A stretch of 64,000 nucleotides of DNA from Ailurus styani (GCA_002007465.1 LNAC01000689.1:62001-126000), one strand, 5' to 3'. Counted from the stretch's first letter, positions 47,745 through 60,273 are shown. The notes: a model not told the origin generated them from the sequence alone. Made by a program: numbers and translations.

Positions 47745-48115
47745 CTGAGCCAGATGTCGTTGGAATCACTGATAAAGGATGTTTCATTTGTTTATAAAGA
47801 AAGGATCGAGGATATGAAAAATTACTTTTAATCGAAAGCCAATAATGTAATTGGAACATATTATGCTTCTAGTAAGTGGATGATTTAATTACATACATGA
47901 CCCATTTGGATAATTGTGTCTACATTAAGTTTCTAGTGTCCTCAACTTCCTGGAATGTAATTAGAACAAAAGTGCCTCAAGTGACCACATTAACTGTAAC
48001 CAAGCCGTGTACTCTACAGATCATCACCTGAGGCTTATTTCATTTTACTTATAGTTTTTAAACTTGTTTCTTAAGGTTTCCAGGTGCATATCCTCTCGCT
48101 GGTCAGAACAGCAGT
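47745..48115 (+). other. Intron, no recognised element
   Basis: AT-rich unique sequence. Confidence 0.35.
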
Positions 48116-48116
48116 G

Positions 48117-48292
48117 CGGGGCCCTGGATAGTGCAGTCAGTTGAGTGTCTGACTCTTGGTTTCGGCTCAGGTCATGTTCTCAGAGTCATGGGATTGAGCC
48201 CCACGTCAGCCTCTGCGCTTGATGACGAGTCTGCTTGTCCCTCTGCCTGCTGCCCCCCCACTCTCTCTCGCTCTCAAATAAATAAATCCTAG
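48117..48292 (+). repeat. Older CAN-type SINE
   Basis: Sense copy with head 'gggccctggatagtgcagtcagttgag' and tail tctcaaataaataaatcc. Confidence 0.88.
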
Positions 48293-48294
48293 AA

Positions 48295-48850
48295 ATAAGA
48301 CAGCACCTAGGATAGGATAATTAGGGAGAAACAGTGACAGTCTTCAGGGGACACAGACTGTTTTAAGAGGTAAAACTAGATCTGAAAATTTAAATTCCAA
48401 TAATTAGAAAGTCTCAAAGCTGAAAGAAATAAATTTCATGTAAAATATTTTCTTAATATGAAGTGGCTGATTTCTCAGGATTGCTTGGTGAGTAAGAAAG
48501 CGGTGCTACGGTAATACTGCAGGGTCTCCGAGCATGGCTTCAGTCTGACTCGCATCCCCATCTTGACCTGCCCTCCTGTCTTTGTGACTCTCCCCAAATT
48601 GCCTCATTTCTCAAAATATTAACTTCTGCATCTGTTCAAAGCCCTGTGCGTACTTTAAGATTAAATTTAAGAGATTAAATTCTTGTGAATAATGTATAAG
48701 AAACACTTATTACTTATTAAATATTTATTATTTACTTCACAAATATTAGTTATTATTATAATACTAAGCCACCATCATTATCGAAATAAATGATTAACAC
48801 ACTCCAAAAACTTCTGGTGTTGGCAGACAGATTGGAAGTGGGGCATGTGT
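48295..48850 (+). other. Intron, no recognised element
   Basis: Unique sequence with a TTA-rich patch near 48710-48770. Confidence 0.35.
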
Positions 48851-48853
48851 GTT

Positions 48854-49224
48854 AAAGATATGTTGCCAATAAGAGACTCCTAATCTCACAAAACAAACTG
48901 AGGGTTACTGGGGGGTGGGAGGGTAGGATAGGGTGGATGGGTTATGGACATTGGGGAGGGTTTGTGCTATGGTGAGTGCTGTGAAAGGTGTAAGCCGGAT
49001 GATTCACAGACCTGTACCCCTGGGGCAAAAAAAAAAAAAGTTTAAATTACTATATTTTTAGTTTGAATCTGACGCTTTTATATCATGAAGCTATGATGTG
49101 GCCAACATGGTGTAGGTAAACATTTTAATGAACACACCAAAATTTTTTAACTATTTTAAATTAACTTAAAATAAGGTAAATAAAAATATGTAATGCACAG
49201 TACAAAAAAAAGATAGGTTGCCAA
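48854..49224 (+). mobile_element. Truncated L1 with apparent 3' transduction
   Basis: 48870-49026 is the last part of a young carnivore L1 3' UTR (ataagagactcctaatctcac to gtacccctggggc), followed by an A13 tail at 49027-49039. Next come about 163 bases of non-L1 sequence ending in aataaa (49179-49184) and a second A tail 19 bases later (49204-49210). A 16-bp duplication with one mismatch brackets the whole unit: aaagatatgttgccaa at 48854-48869 and aaagataggttgccaa at 49209-49224. The second tail and outer duplication show that the flanking piece arrived with the L1. Confidence 0.85.
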
Positions 49225-49490
49225 GTTCATTGTGTAAATAAGCATGCGTTAGGAGGCACGTAGAGGAGTTTTCATGAATGTTGTTTCAGCACAGTGTAAG
49301 AATGAAAATTGCGTATTTTAAATCTTTTGTAAGATTGATCTTTTGGAACTTTGGTCACAATTTGATGTTAGCTTTCTTCAGTGACATTATTGTTAATTTT
49401 AATCTAAAATTGTTTCAGTTTACTGAGTGATCTGTTCAGCCATTTTATTACTTCATTTGGTCAAGTTAATTAAAATTCTTTTAACCTCAG
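49225..49490 (+). other. Intron ending in exon B acceptor
   Basis: AT-rich, with polypyrimidine tract ttcttttaacctcag at the right end. Confidence 0.5.
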
Positions 49491-49643
49491 GAACCTTTAA
49501 CAGATGATGGAGAATTTGTATATTGCCTTCCTCGGAAAAATTGTCAAATTCTTTATAATCCATATGATCTTCAGGTGGTCTCTGCCCATAGAGCTAGACA
49601 TTGCAAAGAATTTTGGATTATTACTGCATCATTTATCTCAAAG
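49491..49643 (+). CDS. DNAH14: Dynein axonemal heavy chain N-terminal exon (coding exon B)
   Basis: Exactly 51 codons, phase 0 at both ends, between acceptor ttttaacctcag and donor aag/gtaata. The peptide begins EPLTDDGEFVYCLPRK, contains LYNPYDLQVVSAHRARHCKE in its middle and ends FWIITASFISK. No stop, and codons look protein-like while the flanking intron is full of stops. It joins in frame with exon A (46531-46661) and exon C (50796-50908). Family and gene assignment as for exon A; this is the most informative exon because of its compact, hydrophobic-aromatic pattern. The NYD-type aromatic motif is my observation, not a named domain. Confidence 0.8.
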
Positions 49644-49984
49644 GTAATACAGAAGGGGTGTTTTCAGCTTTTAGAATCATAATGGGAAAATATTATCCAA
49701 TTTAGAACATCTTTATGTGTTTCAGATAAACCTGGTCATTTGAGGGGTAGTTTATGTTTAAGATCCTCTTTGGGAGAAAGTTACTTAACAGCAAGTTTTT
49801 CCCCCCTTTTTTATAGAAACGCAGGTTTAAGGATTCAATTTTAATAATTTTTAACTCAAATACTTTATTAAGTGTAGTTTTTTAAAAAGAAAACTGGACT
49901 ACAGGGATTTGCTGACATAATAGGAATTATAGTAAATTTATGTAGTAAAATTATAATAAAAGAAAAAAGTGTTTTCTCAGGTTT
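49644..49984 (+). other. Intron, no recognised element
   Basis: AT-rich unique sequence. Confidence 0.35.
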
Positions 49985-50180
49985 GTCAGAAACTTCATTG
50001 CCAGATCCAGAAACCCCCCATTACACTCTTACATGGCGCTCTGATACGTACCACAAGTTGTAATTATAGAGTCACTTGTTCTTATCATTTTCTTAGTGTC
50101 TGTCTGCTTCCCCTACTCTCCCAGCCTCCCAGCTACGCTGTAAGCACGTGTGGGCAGGGCCACGTCTGAATGAAGCAGAT
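49985..50180 (+). repeat. L2 3'-end remnant
   Basis: 'cctcccagctacgctgtaagcacgtgtgggcagggccacgtct' (50126-50168) follows the L2 end pattern of 'ctgtaagctc..gagggcaggga'. Strongly diverged. Confidence 0.55.
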
Positions 50181-50184
50181 CTGT

Positions 50185-50795
50185 TGGTGTAGATGTGGAG
50201 AGAGCCCTGATGTGTAGTAACAAAGTGGAACAACTTCTATATAAACAAAAGTATGCACATAAGAACATATGTGCTGATATAGGCATACTTTTATTTCCAG
50301 AAGAAATTTAAGAAAATGTTAATATTCAGATGGGGAAGAGTGACTCTGGGGAATGGAATTCCTTGATGAAAGGCCTGTGGTTCTTGGTTGTCAAAATAAG
50401 GTATCTTGGTATTGGGATTATTAGTCCCTTTGAAACTACTACATTCCTGTAGTTAAAATTGAGATCATAAATATTACTTTTATAGAAAATGTACAGATTA
50501 TGAGACTGAAAAAATGAACAGATATTTGTGAAAAGTATCTAAGGGTAAGGAAGAAGTTTCTCTTATCCTTCCTCTATTGGAGCATGAGAAATAGCATTAG
50601 AAAAATGGCAAGCATAGGAGCGGTGTAGGAAGGGAAATCAAGTTTGGGTATAGATGAAGTGGTGGAGGTCATATATGGAATAAGCTTAATTATAAAAGCA
50701 AGTAGTTAGAGGCAAATACACACTTTCTTAATTTCTTCAAAATAGTGCATCTTTTCAAAGAAATAAAGTCATGGTTTTGTGCTTTGTGTTTGCAG
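50185..50795 (+). other. Intron ending in exon C acceptor
   Basis: AT-rich unique sequence; the acceptor tttgtgtttgcag is at its right end. Confidence 0.45.
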
Positions 50796-50908
50796 GTTAC
50801 TAAAATAGGTGATGTAGAAGAAATAGAACTCATACCTACTTTGGAATGGCTTTTAGAAAGAACATGTTACCATTTGTTACAGCAATTCAAGATATTTTCC
50901 AATTTTCG
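50796..50908 (+). CDS. DNAH14: Dynein axonemal heavy chain N-terminal exon (coding exon C)
   Basis: 113-bp exon: 37 codons plus two bases (cg), phase 0 in and phase 2 out, between acceptor gtgtttgcag and donor ttcg/gtgaga. The peptide starts VTKIGDVEEIELIPTLEWLL and ends QQFKIFSNF, with the split codon completed by exon D as Arg. The 'EWL-ER..Y..L.QFKIFS.FR' spacing is what I recall of the dynein heavy chain tail just before the 'W..NV' segment encoded by exon D. Joins B and D with correct phase, which is strong evidence for a real exon. Confidence 0.8.
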
Positions 50909-52423
50909 GTGAGATGAAAGAAAATGAAACCAATTATTTGTAGTCTGGTCCTGTGGAAATAGCAACTGGCTGGTTGATGTGTGGGTTCTATTACATAATG
51001 ACGTTTTTATGGGGAGTATTAGAGAAAATGGGGTATTACATAAAAGTTTTTTAGACAAGATGGAGGCGTCGGAAGATCCTGAACCCACTCCCTCCTGCAG
51101 ACACAACAGACCCACAGCTGTAGGTGGAACAGTTTCCTCTGGAAGAGGTCTGAAAACTAGCTAGACAGCACCTCTGCAGCAGAGGATAGAGGCAGCATGG
51201 GGATAGGGAGGACAGACAGAAACCTGCTCTCATCACAAACCCCACCCCTGGTGCGCAACCCACAAACAGGAGGGATCTCAAAAATGTGCAGACTACCTGA
51301 GGAGTAAGCAATGTTGCCACATCAGGCACCCCAGTGCTTGGGTTCTGCACCAAAGAGAGGAGCCACCACAATGGAAAAGAGTGGGAATTATGTCCAGGAA
51401 AGCCATAGAGCCTAGGCAATGGAGAGCCTGCTTATAAAGGGTTTGCATGCACACTCAGCTCACTCTGAGACCCAGAACAAAAGCTGCACCTTGGGACTCT
51501 TTCTGGGATAGAAGTACTGGCAGGTGCCATTTTTGCAATCCCATTCTCCTTTGACAGTCACCATTTTGGCAGTCTTCCTGGGCACACCGCAACCCCCCAT
51601 ACCGCAGGTGTGCACCACAGCCGTCTGGGCACGCCTCCCATCCACCCCTAGCCATAACTGTACCCCATCTTGCCAGGGTACACCTGCAGTACCACATCTG
51701 CGACCTCGCCACAGCGAGCAGGTGTGCGTAGCCCACACCTGGCACTCCACTTGTGCACCTGGCACTGGCGGCCAGAGGGGATTGTGCTTCTCAGCCTCAC
51801 AGGTCACCTACACAAGCTACTTCTTCAAGTTTGGGAAAGGTACCATTTTGACTAATAGGTAGGGAAAAAAAATCAGGCAAAAAGAGACCTAGGAATATCT
51901 TTAAATGAAAGAACAAGACAAAACCTCAGAAAAAGACCTTAATGAAATGGCAATAAGTAAATTACCTGATAAATAGTTGAAAGTAATGGTCAGAAAGATG
52001 CTTACCAAGCTTGGGGGAAGAATGGATGAACACAGTAAGAACGGCAGCAAAGAGAGCAAATACCACATGGAAGTCTCAGAGCTGAAGTAGAATAAATTAA
52101 TTGAGAAATACACTAAAGGGGTTCAACAGCAGACTGGATGAATCAGAAGAGTGGGTCAGACAGTGAGCTAGAGGACAAAGCAATGGAATTCACCCAGCAG
52201 AGCAGCAAAAAGAAAAGAATTTTTTTTAAAAATGAAGACAGCATAAGTGACCTCTGGGACAATTTCGGGTGGAGTAACATTCTCATTATAGGAGTTGCAG
52301 AAGAAGAAGGGGAAGAAGCAGAAAAACATATTTGAAGAAATAACGGAAATTTGAAGATTTCCTTAACCTGGAGAAGGAAACAGACATCTATATCCAGGAA
52401 GCCCAGAGAATTCCAAATAAGAA

Positions 52424-53534
52424 GAACCCAAAGAGTTTTTAATTATTATTTGCCCCAGGGGTACAGGTCTGTGAATCATCAGGCTTACATCTTTCGCAGC
52501 ATTCACCATAGCACAAAACCTCCCCAATGTCCATAACCCATCCACCCTATCCCTACCCTCCCACCCCCCAGTAACCCTCAGTTTGTTTTGTGAGATTAGG
52601 AGTCTCTTATGGTTTGTCTCCTTCCCCACCCCATCTTGTTTCATTATTTTTCCCTCTCTACCCCCCCACAACCCCCCACCCTAACCCTCAAGTTCCTCAT
52701 ATTGGAGAGATCATATGATAATTGTCTTTCTCTGATTGACTTATTTCGCTCAGCATAATACCCTCTAGTTCCATCCACATCGTTGCAAATGGCAAGATTT
52801 CATTTCTTTTGATAGCTGCATAGTATTCCATTGTATCTATATACCACTTCTTCTTTATCCATTCATCTGTTGATGGACATCTAGGTTCTTTCCATAGTTT
52901 GGCTATTGTGGACATTGCTGCTATAAACATTCGGGTGCACGTGCCCCTGAGGATCACTACCTTTGTGTCTTTAGGATAAATACCCAGTAGTGCGATTGCT
53001 GGGTCGTAGGGTAGCTCCATTTTCAACTTTTTGAGGAATCTCCATACTGTTTTCCAGAGTGGCTGCACCAGTTTGCATTCCCACCAACAGTGTAGGAGGG
53101 TTCCCCTTTCTCCGCAACCTCGCCAACATCTGTCATTTCCTGACTTGTTGATTTTAGCCATTCTGACTGGTGTAAGGTGGTATCTCGCTGTGGTTTTAAT
53201 TTGTATTTCTCTGATGCCGAGTGATGTTGAGCACTTTCTCATGTGTCTGTTGGCCATTTGGATGTCTTCTTTGGAGAAATGTCTGTTCATGTCTTCTGCC
53301 CATTTCTTGACTGGGTTATTTGTTTTATGGGTGTTGAGTTTGAGAAGCTCTTTATAGATTTTGGATACTAGCCCTTTATCTGATATGTCATTTGCAAATA
53401 TCTTCTCCCATTCTGTCAGTTGTCTTTTGGTTTTGTTGACTGTTTGCTTTGCTGTGCAAAAGCTTTTAATCTTGATGAAGTCCCAATAGTTCATTTTTGC
53501 CCTTGCTTCCCTTGCCTTTGAACCCAAAGAGTTT
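52424..53534 (-). mobile_element. Young 5'-truncated L1 with perfect 15-bp duplication
   Basis: Insert at 52439-53519, antisense. Flanked by perfect gaacccaaagagttt (52424-52438 and 53520-53534). Minus strand: ORF2 C-terminal part, about 273 residues without a stop, containing the cysteine motif [18 protein letters not shown] and [15 protein letters not shown], and ending ...DNYHMISPI at 52697. A 3' UTR and a short AT-rich tail follow. Lacks the endonuclease and reverse transcriptase core, so it cannot move by itself. The uninterrupted frame and intact duplication indicate a recent insertion into the old L1. Confidence 0.96.
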
Positions 53535-56155
53535 CACACCAAAATATAGTATAATTAAAATGTCAAAAGTTAAAGATAAGAGAATCTTAAAAACAGCAAG
53601 AGAGAAATAACTTGTTACATATAAGATAAACCCATAGGCTATCAGCAGATTTCTCAGCAGAAACTTTGCACGGCAGAAGGGAGCAGCAGAACATATTCAG
53701 AGTACTAAATGAAAAAAAATTGCAACCAGGAATACTTTACCCAACAAGGTTATAATTCAGACTTGAAGGAGATGAAGAGTTTTCATATAGCAAAAGTAAA
53801 GGACTTTATTACCACTAAACTGGCCTTATGAGAAACTCTAAGGGGACTTCTTTAAGCTGAAAATAAACGGTACTAATTAATGACAAGAAAACATACGAAA
53901 GTGAAAATCTCACATGAAAAGGTAAATATATAGTGAAGGTAGTGAATTAATCATTTATAAAGCTAATAGGTCAAAAGACCAATGTAGTAAAATTAAAACT
54001 ACAGTAATTAGTTAATAGATACACACAGAACATTATATTCAAAAGCAGCAGAATACATCTCTTGCATGTACAAGATACTCTCTCCAGGATAAATAACACG
54101 TTAGGCCACAAAAAGGTCAATAAATTCAAGAAGACTGAAATAGTATCAAGTATGTTTTTCAACCACGATGGTATGAAACTAGAAATCATAAGAAAACTAG
54201 GAAATCCATAAAAACAAGGAGCTTAAGCAACATGCTACTGAATAACAAAGGGGTCATTGAAGAAAGCAAAGGAGAAATAAAAAAAATACCTTGAGACAAA
54301 TGAAAACAAATATGACATAGCAAAAATGTATAGGGTATAGCAAAAGCAGTTATAAGAGGGAAGTTCATACAGGCCTACCTTAAGAAATAAGAAAAATCCC
54401 AAACGGCCTAACTTGACACCCAAAGGGCTGGAAAAGAAGAGCAAGTTCTACTAACCCAAAGTTAGTAGAAGGAAGGAAATAATGAAGATCAGAGTAGAAA
54501 TAAGTGAAATAGGGACTAAAAAGACAAAAGCAAAGATCAATGAAACCAAGAGCCGATTCTGTGAAAAGATAAACAAAATTAACATACCTTTAGCTAGACT
54601 CACCAAGAAAAAAAGAGAAAGGGCTTAGATAAAATCAGAGTGAAAGAAGTTACAACTGATACCGTAGAAATATGAAGAATCATGACAGTCACAATGAACA
54701 ATTATGCACAAGCAAACTGAACAACCTACAAGAAATGGATAAATTCTTAGAAACATACAACCTACCAAGACTGAATCATGAAGAAATAGAAAATTTAAAC
54801 AGGCCAATTGCTGGTAATGAGATTGAATCAGTAATCCAAAACTTTCCAAGAAAGTCTAGGACCTGTTGGCTCATTGGCAAATTTTACTGAGCATTCAAAG
54901 AGTATTTAATACCCATTATTCTCAAACTCTTCCAAAAAAGAAAGAAGAAGAAGAAGGAATGCTTCCAAGGTCATTTAATGGGGCCAGTGTTGCCCCAATA
55001 CAAAAACCAGAGGACACAACACAAATAAAGAACATTACAGGCCAGTTTCCTTGATGAACATACATGAAAAAACGCTCAACAAAATGTTAGCAAATCATAT
55101 TATAAAATACACAAGAAGGATCATCCACCATGGTCAAAAGGTATTTATTTCAGGGATGTCAAAATGGTTCAGCATCTACAAAATAATGTGATAGACCACA
55201 TTACAGAAATTAAAGGTAAAAATCATGGTTATCTCAATAGATGCAGAAAGAGCATCTGAAAAATTCATTCATTTATGGTAATGCTGAACAAAGTGTGTAT
55301 AGAGGGTGTATTTCTCACCGTAATAAAAGCCATATATGACAAACCCACAGCTAAAATATTCAACCATGAAAAGTTAAAATCTTTTCCTCTAAGATTAGGA
55401 ACAAGACAGGATGACTATGTTTCGCAGTTTTATTCAATGTAGTATTGGAAGTCTTAGCCACAGCAGTTAGTCAAGAAAAAGAAAAGGCATCCAGATTGGA
55501 AAGGAAGAAGTAGAACTGTTTTTTAAAGTTGACATACTCTATGGTGAAGAACAAAGCTGTAGGTATTGCAATCTCAGATTTTAAGATACACTACAGAGCT
55601 CTAGTAATCAAAGAGTATGGCACTGGCACAAAAATAGATGCATAGATCAAAGGAACAGAATAGAGTGCCCAGAAATAAACCCACAGTTATATGGTTAATT
55701 AATCTATGACAAAGGAGGTAAGAATATGGAGTGGGAAAAAGTCTCTTCAATAGATGATGTTGGAAAAACTGGACAGTACCATGCAAAAGAATGAAACTGC
55801 CATTTTCTTATACCAAACACAAAAATAAATTCAAAATGGGTTAAAGACTTGAATATAAGACCTGAAACCATAAAACACACAGAAGAGAAGTAGGTCATAA
55901 ACTCCTTGACATTGGCGACATTTTCTTCGATCTGACTTAAAGGCAAATGCATCAAAAGGAAAAATAAGTCAATGGACTGGCATGTAACTGAAAAGCTTCC
56001 AAACAGTGAGGGAAACCCATCAGTAGAATAAAAAGGCAAACTACTGACTGGGATGAGATATTTGCAAATCATATATATATACTGAGTCGATATCCAAAGA
56101 AATAATAGGAATTCATACAACTTGATGATGAAAATAATCAATTAAAAATGAGCAG

Positions 56156-56348
56156 AAGGGGCAGCTGGATGGCTCAGTCAGTTGTGTGTCCGGCTCTTCA
56201 TTTTGGTTCAGGTCATGGTCTCCAGGTCCTGAGATCAAGCCCCACACTGGACTCCATGCTCAGCGGGGAGTCTGCTTGAGATTCTCTCTCTCCCTCTGTC
56301 CCTCCTGCTTGTGCTCTCTCTCCTCTCTCTCTCGAATTAATCTTTAAA
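56156..56348 (+). repeat. Older CAN-type SINE
   Basis: Sense copy inside old L1 ORF2: head 'ggggcagctggatggctcagtcag', CT-rich body, tail taatctttaaaaaaaa. Confidence 0.93.
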
Positions 56349-57361
56349 AAAAATGGGCGGAGAATCTGAATAGACATTTTTCCAGGACCTACATATGGTG
56401 GCCAACAGACAAGTGAAAAGATGCTTAACATCACTAATCATCAGGGAAACGCAGATCAAAACCACAATAAGATATTCCTTCCTACCTATCGGAATGACTG
56501 TTACTAAGATTTGGTGAGGATGTGGAGAAACGGGACCCTCGTGTACTGTTTGTGGGAATAAAATTGGCATGGCCACTATGGAAAACAGTATGGAGATTCC
56601 TGAAAATACTAAAATTAGACCTACCATATGATCTAGCAAGTCCCCTTCTGGATATCTATTCAAAGAAAACGAAAAGACTAATTTGAAAAGATACATGCAC
56701 TCCTTTGTATATTGCAGCGCTACTTATCATAAAATAAGGAAACAACCACAGTGTTCATTGATAGATGAATGGATAGAGAAGATGTGGTATATACATGCAA
56801 TGGAGTAGTACCCAGCCATAAAAAAAAAAAATCTTGCCATTTGTGTCCATGCTCAGTGAAATAAGAGAAAGACAGATACCACATTATTTCACTTATATGT
56901 GGAACCTACAAAACAAAACAAAAAAACCCCTGCACTCAGAGATACAGAGGACGGAGTTGTGGGTTGCCAGAAAAGAGGTGTTGGAAGGGGGATGAAGTGA
57001 GGGAAGAGAATTGGAAGGTAAACACTTCAAAGTCGACCAGGGGGGTGTGATGTACAGTCAGTAACCTCGTGTTACTCTGTATCGTGACCCACGGTAACTA
57101 ACTGCTCATCGCTTCACAGTGTATACACTGTGGTGTTAGATTACTTTGTTGTATACCTGAAACTAATATATTAATATTATATGTCAGTTATACCTGAGTA
57201 AAAATTTTTTTAGATAAAGGTTGCTCATCTAAGTGTTAGAACTCTTTATCTTTTTGGATAAATATAATAAAATTATTTTTTATGGTTGAATATAAATTTA
57301 CTATAATGACATTAATTTGATTTTTGTTTTTCATGCATTTATTCATTAAAGACATACTTAT

Positions 57362-57532
57362 TTTAAAAAATTTTTTATTTGACAGAGCACAAGCAGGGGG
57401 AGGCAGAGACAGAGGGAGAAGCAGACTCCCTGCTGAGCAGGGAACCCGACGTGGGGCTTGATCCCAGGACCCTGAGATCATGACCTCAGCTGAAGGCAGA
57501 CATTAAACCGACTGAGCCACCCAGGCGTCCCT
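57362..57532 (-). repeat. CAN SINE
   Basis: Antisense copy, tail ttttttatttgacagag to head cacccaggcgtccc. Confidence 0.93.
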
Positions 57533-57534
57533 AA

Positions 57535-58520
57535 ACAAATATTTATTGAGAGCTTGCTAAGAATCATTGTTCCAGATTCTGGGATTCTCTATTGAACAAA
57601 ACAAATGATCGTCCTGCTTTCAAATAACTTCTAGTGGGAGACAGATAAACATACAGATATGTAAAATATCAGGTAGAGAAAGAATGTTATAATGGAAAAT
57701 CAGAGAATTAGGGAGCTGGACGGCTTGTTGATTCAAAGTCATCATTTAAAAATTCATCTAGTTCTAGGGAGAGGACATGACACCAGGATTCCTGAGACTC
57801 CTGTTCTCTCACACAGAAGTCCCAGACTTGTTCTTTTAGTGTTTGTATCTAGTTTTTTTCTTTGTGTATAATTAACACATGAGGTTACCTCAGCGTCAGG
57901 TGCACAACAGAGTACTTGTGCATCTCTGGGTACTCTGCGCGCCCCGTGAGGGCGGCTGCCATCTGCCGCTAGAGCGCCAGTACACTGATGTTTCTGTTTC
58001 CACGTCTGTGTTTGCTGGTGGTCTGCTGCTCTCTGCTGGAGGCCAGGAAAAGAGAGAAGTGAATGGCTTTTGTGAGAGAGAAGATCCTCACAGAACAGAC
58101 GCTTGCTGGTACTTCTTTTGTCCCACTGTTATGGGCACTGGAGATGTAATCATGTAAAAAATATACGAGGTCTGTGCTTCTTTAGGCCTTCCATTCTAAT
58201 CCAGGGAGATCCATAAGTAAATAAAAACGATTATTTCAGCTAGGGATAAGGATCAGAAAGATAATAAAGAGGAGAAATTAAGCAGAGACGTGTATGTGTC
58301 GCTGCCTTAGATAGGATGGCCAGAGATGTGCTATGTAATCCATGGCCTGTGCTGAGAATAGTCTCAGACAGTACAGCGAGATGGAAAGTTCCAAGGCAGA
58401 TCCAAGGTCAGTGTGTGTGTATTCAAGGCTAGACATGGTGTGGCTGAAACACTGGAGAGGGTGGGAGGCGAGGGCACCAGTCCTGTGACCAAACTGAAGC
58501 ACATAGCAGTGGAGATGGGT
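57535..58520 (+). repeat. Decayed ancient repeats, including L1-like piece
   Basis: 57540-57720 ('acaaatatttattgagagcttgc', 'ttctagtgggagacagataaac') and 58120-58500 look like the same old family as 21740-22340. Between them, 57860-58010 reads as reversed L1 3' UTR ('gtataattaacacatgaggttacc'). No gene is supported. Confidence 0.45.
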
Positions 58521-58524
58521 CACT

Positions 58525-58899
58525 GAGACATGGTTCTGAGCAGTTCCTCTTCGAGAATGTGTGTGATGGCTTCATCCCTGTCAGCCGGGCAGCAGCTTAT
58601 GATAGTATGGGAACTACTGTTCTCTGATTTGTTTATTTAAACTGTCAGTGTTGGGCTTTCCACTGCTGTCCTTGCCTGTGTTAAATCCTCGGGGTCCGCT
58701 CCACTCTGAATAATTTTAATTGATGAAACTTTCGAAACACAGTTGGAACTGGGATGAGTCATCTTTTTATATGACATTTCGCATCAGTCATTCCATGGTC
58801 AAAATGATTCATTTTCTTTATTCATGTTAAGAAAAGTGTAAGCTAAAGTTTAGTCTGGTTAAAACTGATAAATTCATTTTATTTTTATTTTCTATATAT
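58525..58899 (+). other. Intron, no recognised element
   Basis: Unique sequence. Confidence 0.35.
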
Positions 58900-59062
58900 T
58901 TTTAAAGATTTTATTTATTTGACAGATCTCATGAGCAGGGGAGAGAGGCAGAGGCAGAGGGAAAGGGAGAAGCAGGCTCCCCACTGAGCAGGGAGCCTGA
59001 CATGGGATCATGACCTGAGCCCAAGGCAGACACTTAACCAACTGAGCTACCCAGGTGCCCCC
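58900..59062 (-). repeat. CAN SINE, internally shortened
   Basis: Antisense copy missing about 25 bases between 'gcctgacatggg' and 'atcatgacctg'. Confidence 0.92.
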
Positions 59063-59826
59063 TTCATTTGAATTTTGAATTGTATTTTTAATATCTTTTG
59101 TAAAGTTTTTTATGACTAACATTGTAACAAGTAACAGTCCAAGCAGAAAATGAGGTAAATCTGCGGCGTTGGTGGCTTCCTTTGGCTGTGCAGAGCGCGC
59201 GGTGCAGCAGCACCAGCTTCTTAACCTTGGGGGCCTGCCTGGAGGCATCGCTTCCGTGGCCTGATGAGGACACTGCTCACACCGTCAGTGGGGGGATTCC
59301 TCCGAGATTCTTTCCAGGGTCTTCTGGAGCCCTGCGGTTCTGTGACCAGAGAAAAGTGAGATAGGAATTTAGCGGGAATGCCTCCTGGGAGCCTGACTTA
59401 AGTCAAGGTGCTAGATCAGAGGCATTTCTGATTTCTGAGGCCTCGGGTGGGCCTATTTGTGTGACATCAAGGGGTTCTTTGGGAACTGCTTCCAGCTTCT
59501 GTGTGTCTCTGTCCGCCAGTGAGATGGGCTGGTTGGCCTCTTGGCCAGTCCTCTTGTTGCATAAGGAATCTCACTTTGGCAAACCAGCCTCACCATTAAA
59601 TTCCTTCTCAGACAGCTTCTTTGAGTTTTCAAAATTATAAATGCATCTTTTCAAAAACATAAATATTAAATATCAAAGTGACAACACTAGCTTAATTTTT
59701 TACATATTAGTATGCAACAGTTTCTTATCAACGTACCTTTTCATTATCACTGAAAATTCAACATTGACTCTCGAAATATGAGTCTCTTAAATATAGTAGG
59801 CTAATAAATGTATAGAGAGAAGAATA
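59063..59826. other. Intron with isolated GC-rich patch
   Basis: 59160-59400 has many CpGs in an AT-rich setting. Minus-strand frames contain a basic stretch (KVKKLVLLHR) but shift frame after about 35 residues. Could be a decayed processed pseudogene; no parent recognised. Confidence 0.3.
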
Positions 59827-60007
59827 TTTAATTTTTTTTAGCGTGAGCAGCGAGAAGGGATAGAGGGACAGAGGGAGAGGGCGAGAGAATCTCAAGCCAA
59901 CTCGGAGCACAGAGCCCACTGTGGGGCTCCATCCTACGGCCCTGAGATCATGACCTGAGCTGAAACAAGAGTCATACACTTAACTGACAGGGCCATCCAG
60001 GTGCCTC
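59827..60007 (-). repeat. Older CAN-type SINE
   Basis: Antisense diverged copy with 'gagcacagagcccactgtggggc' and 'gaaacaagagtcatacac'. Confidence 0.85.
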
Positions 60008-60273
60008 TGAGAAGAATATATTTACTTACTGGGATACTGTAACTAAATTATATGTCTGTGAGAATTACAGTGACTTTTGCTCTATATTCCGTTGGTAGTT
60101 TGTGAGAGAAGTGATATGATCTGGTATGTACTTCAGGTAAAATTTAGGATGAATGAAACACGTGAATGAAACATGTTCTAGGGAATCCAGCATTCCTAAG
60201 ATGTTATTAAACGTATTCTATATAAATACATGATTTATGAGTATAAAATGTAAGAAATGTTTTTTCTTTTCAG
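60008..60273 (+). other. Intron ending in exon D acceptor
   Basis: AT-rich; acceptor tgttttttcttttcag. Confidence 0.5.

Larger units (their letters stand above)
51049..57200 (+). mobile_element. Near full-length old L1, sense in intron
   Basis: Begins with an L1M-type 5' UTR (acaagatggaggcgtcgg, a YY1-like start, at 51056). Continues through the ORF1/ORF2 region ('tcagcagaaactttgcacgg', 'ggaatactttacccaacaaggt', 53645-53760), ORF2 (54100-56850) and the 3' UTR ('gttgtatacctgaaactaata') to a weak A-rich end near 57200. About 4.9 kb once a younger L1 (52439-53519) and a SINE (56156-56348) are removed. All frames are broken, so it is inactive. Same direction as the dynein gene. Confidence 0.88.

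Noticed and set aside
52697..53519. 273-residue minus-strand open frame
   Set aside because: It is the C-terminal part of L1 ORF2 in a truncated insertion, not a host gene.
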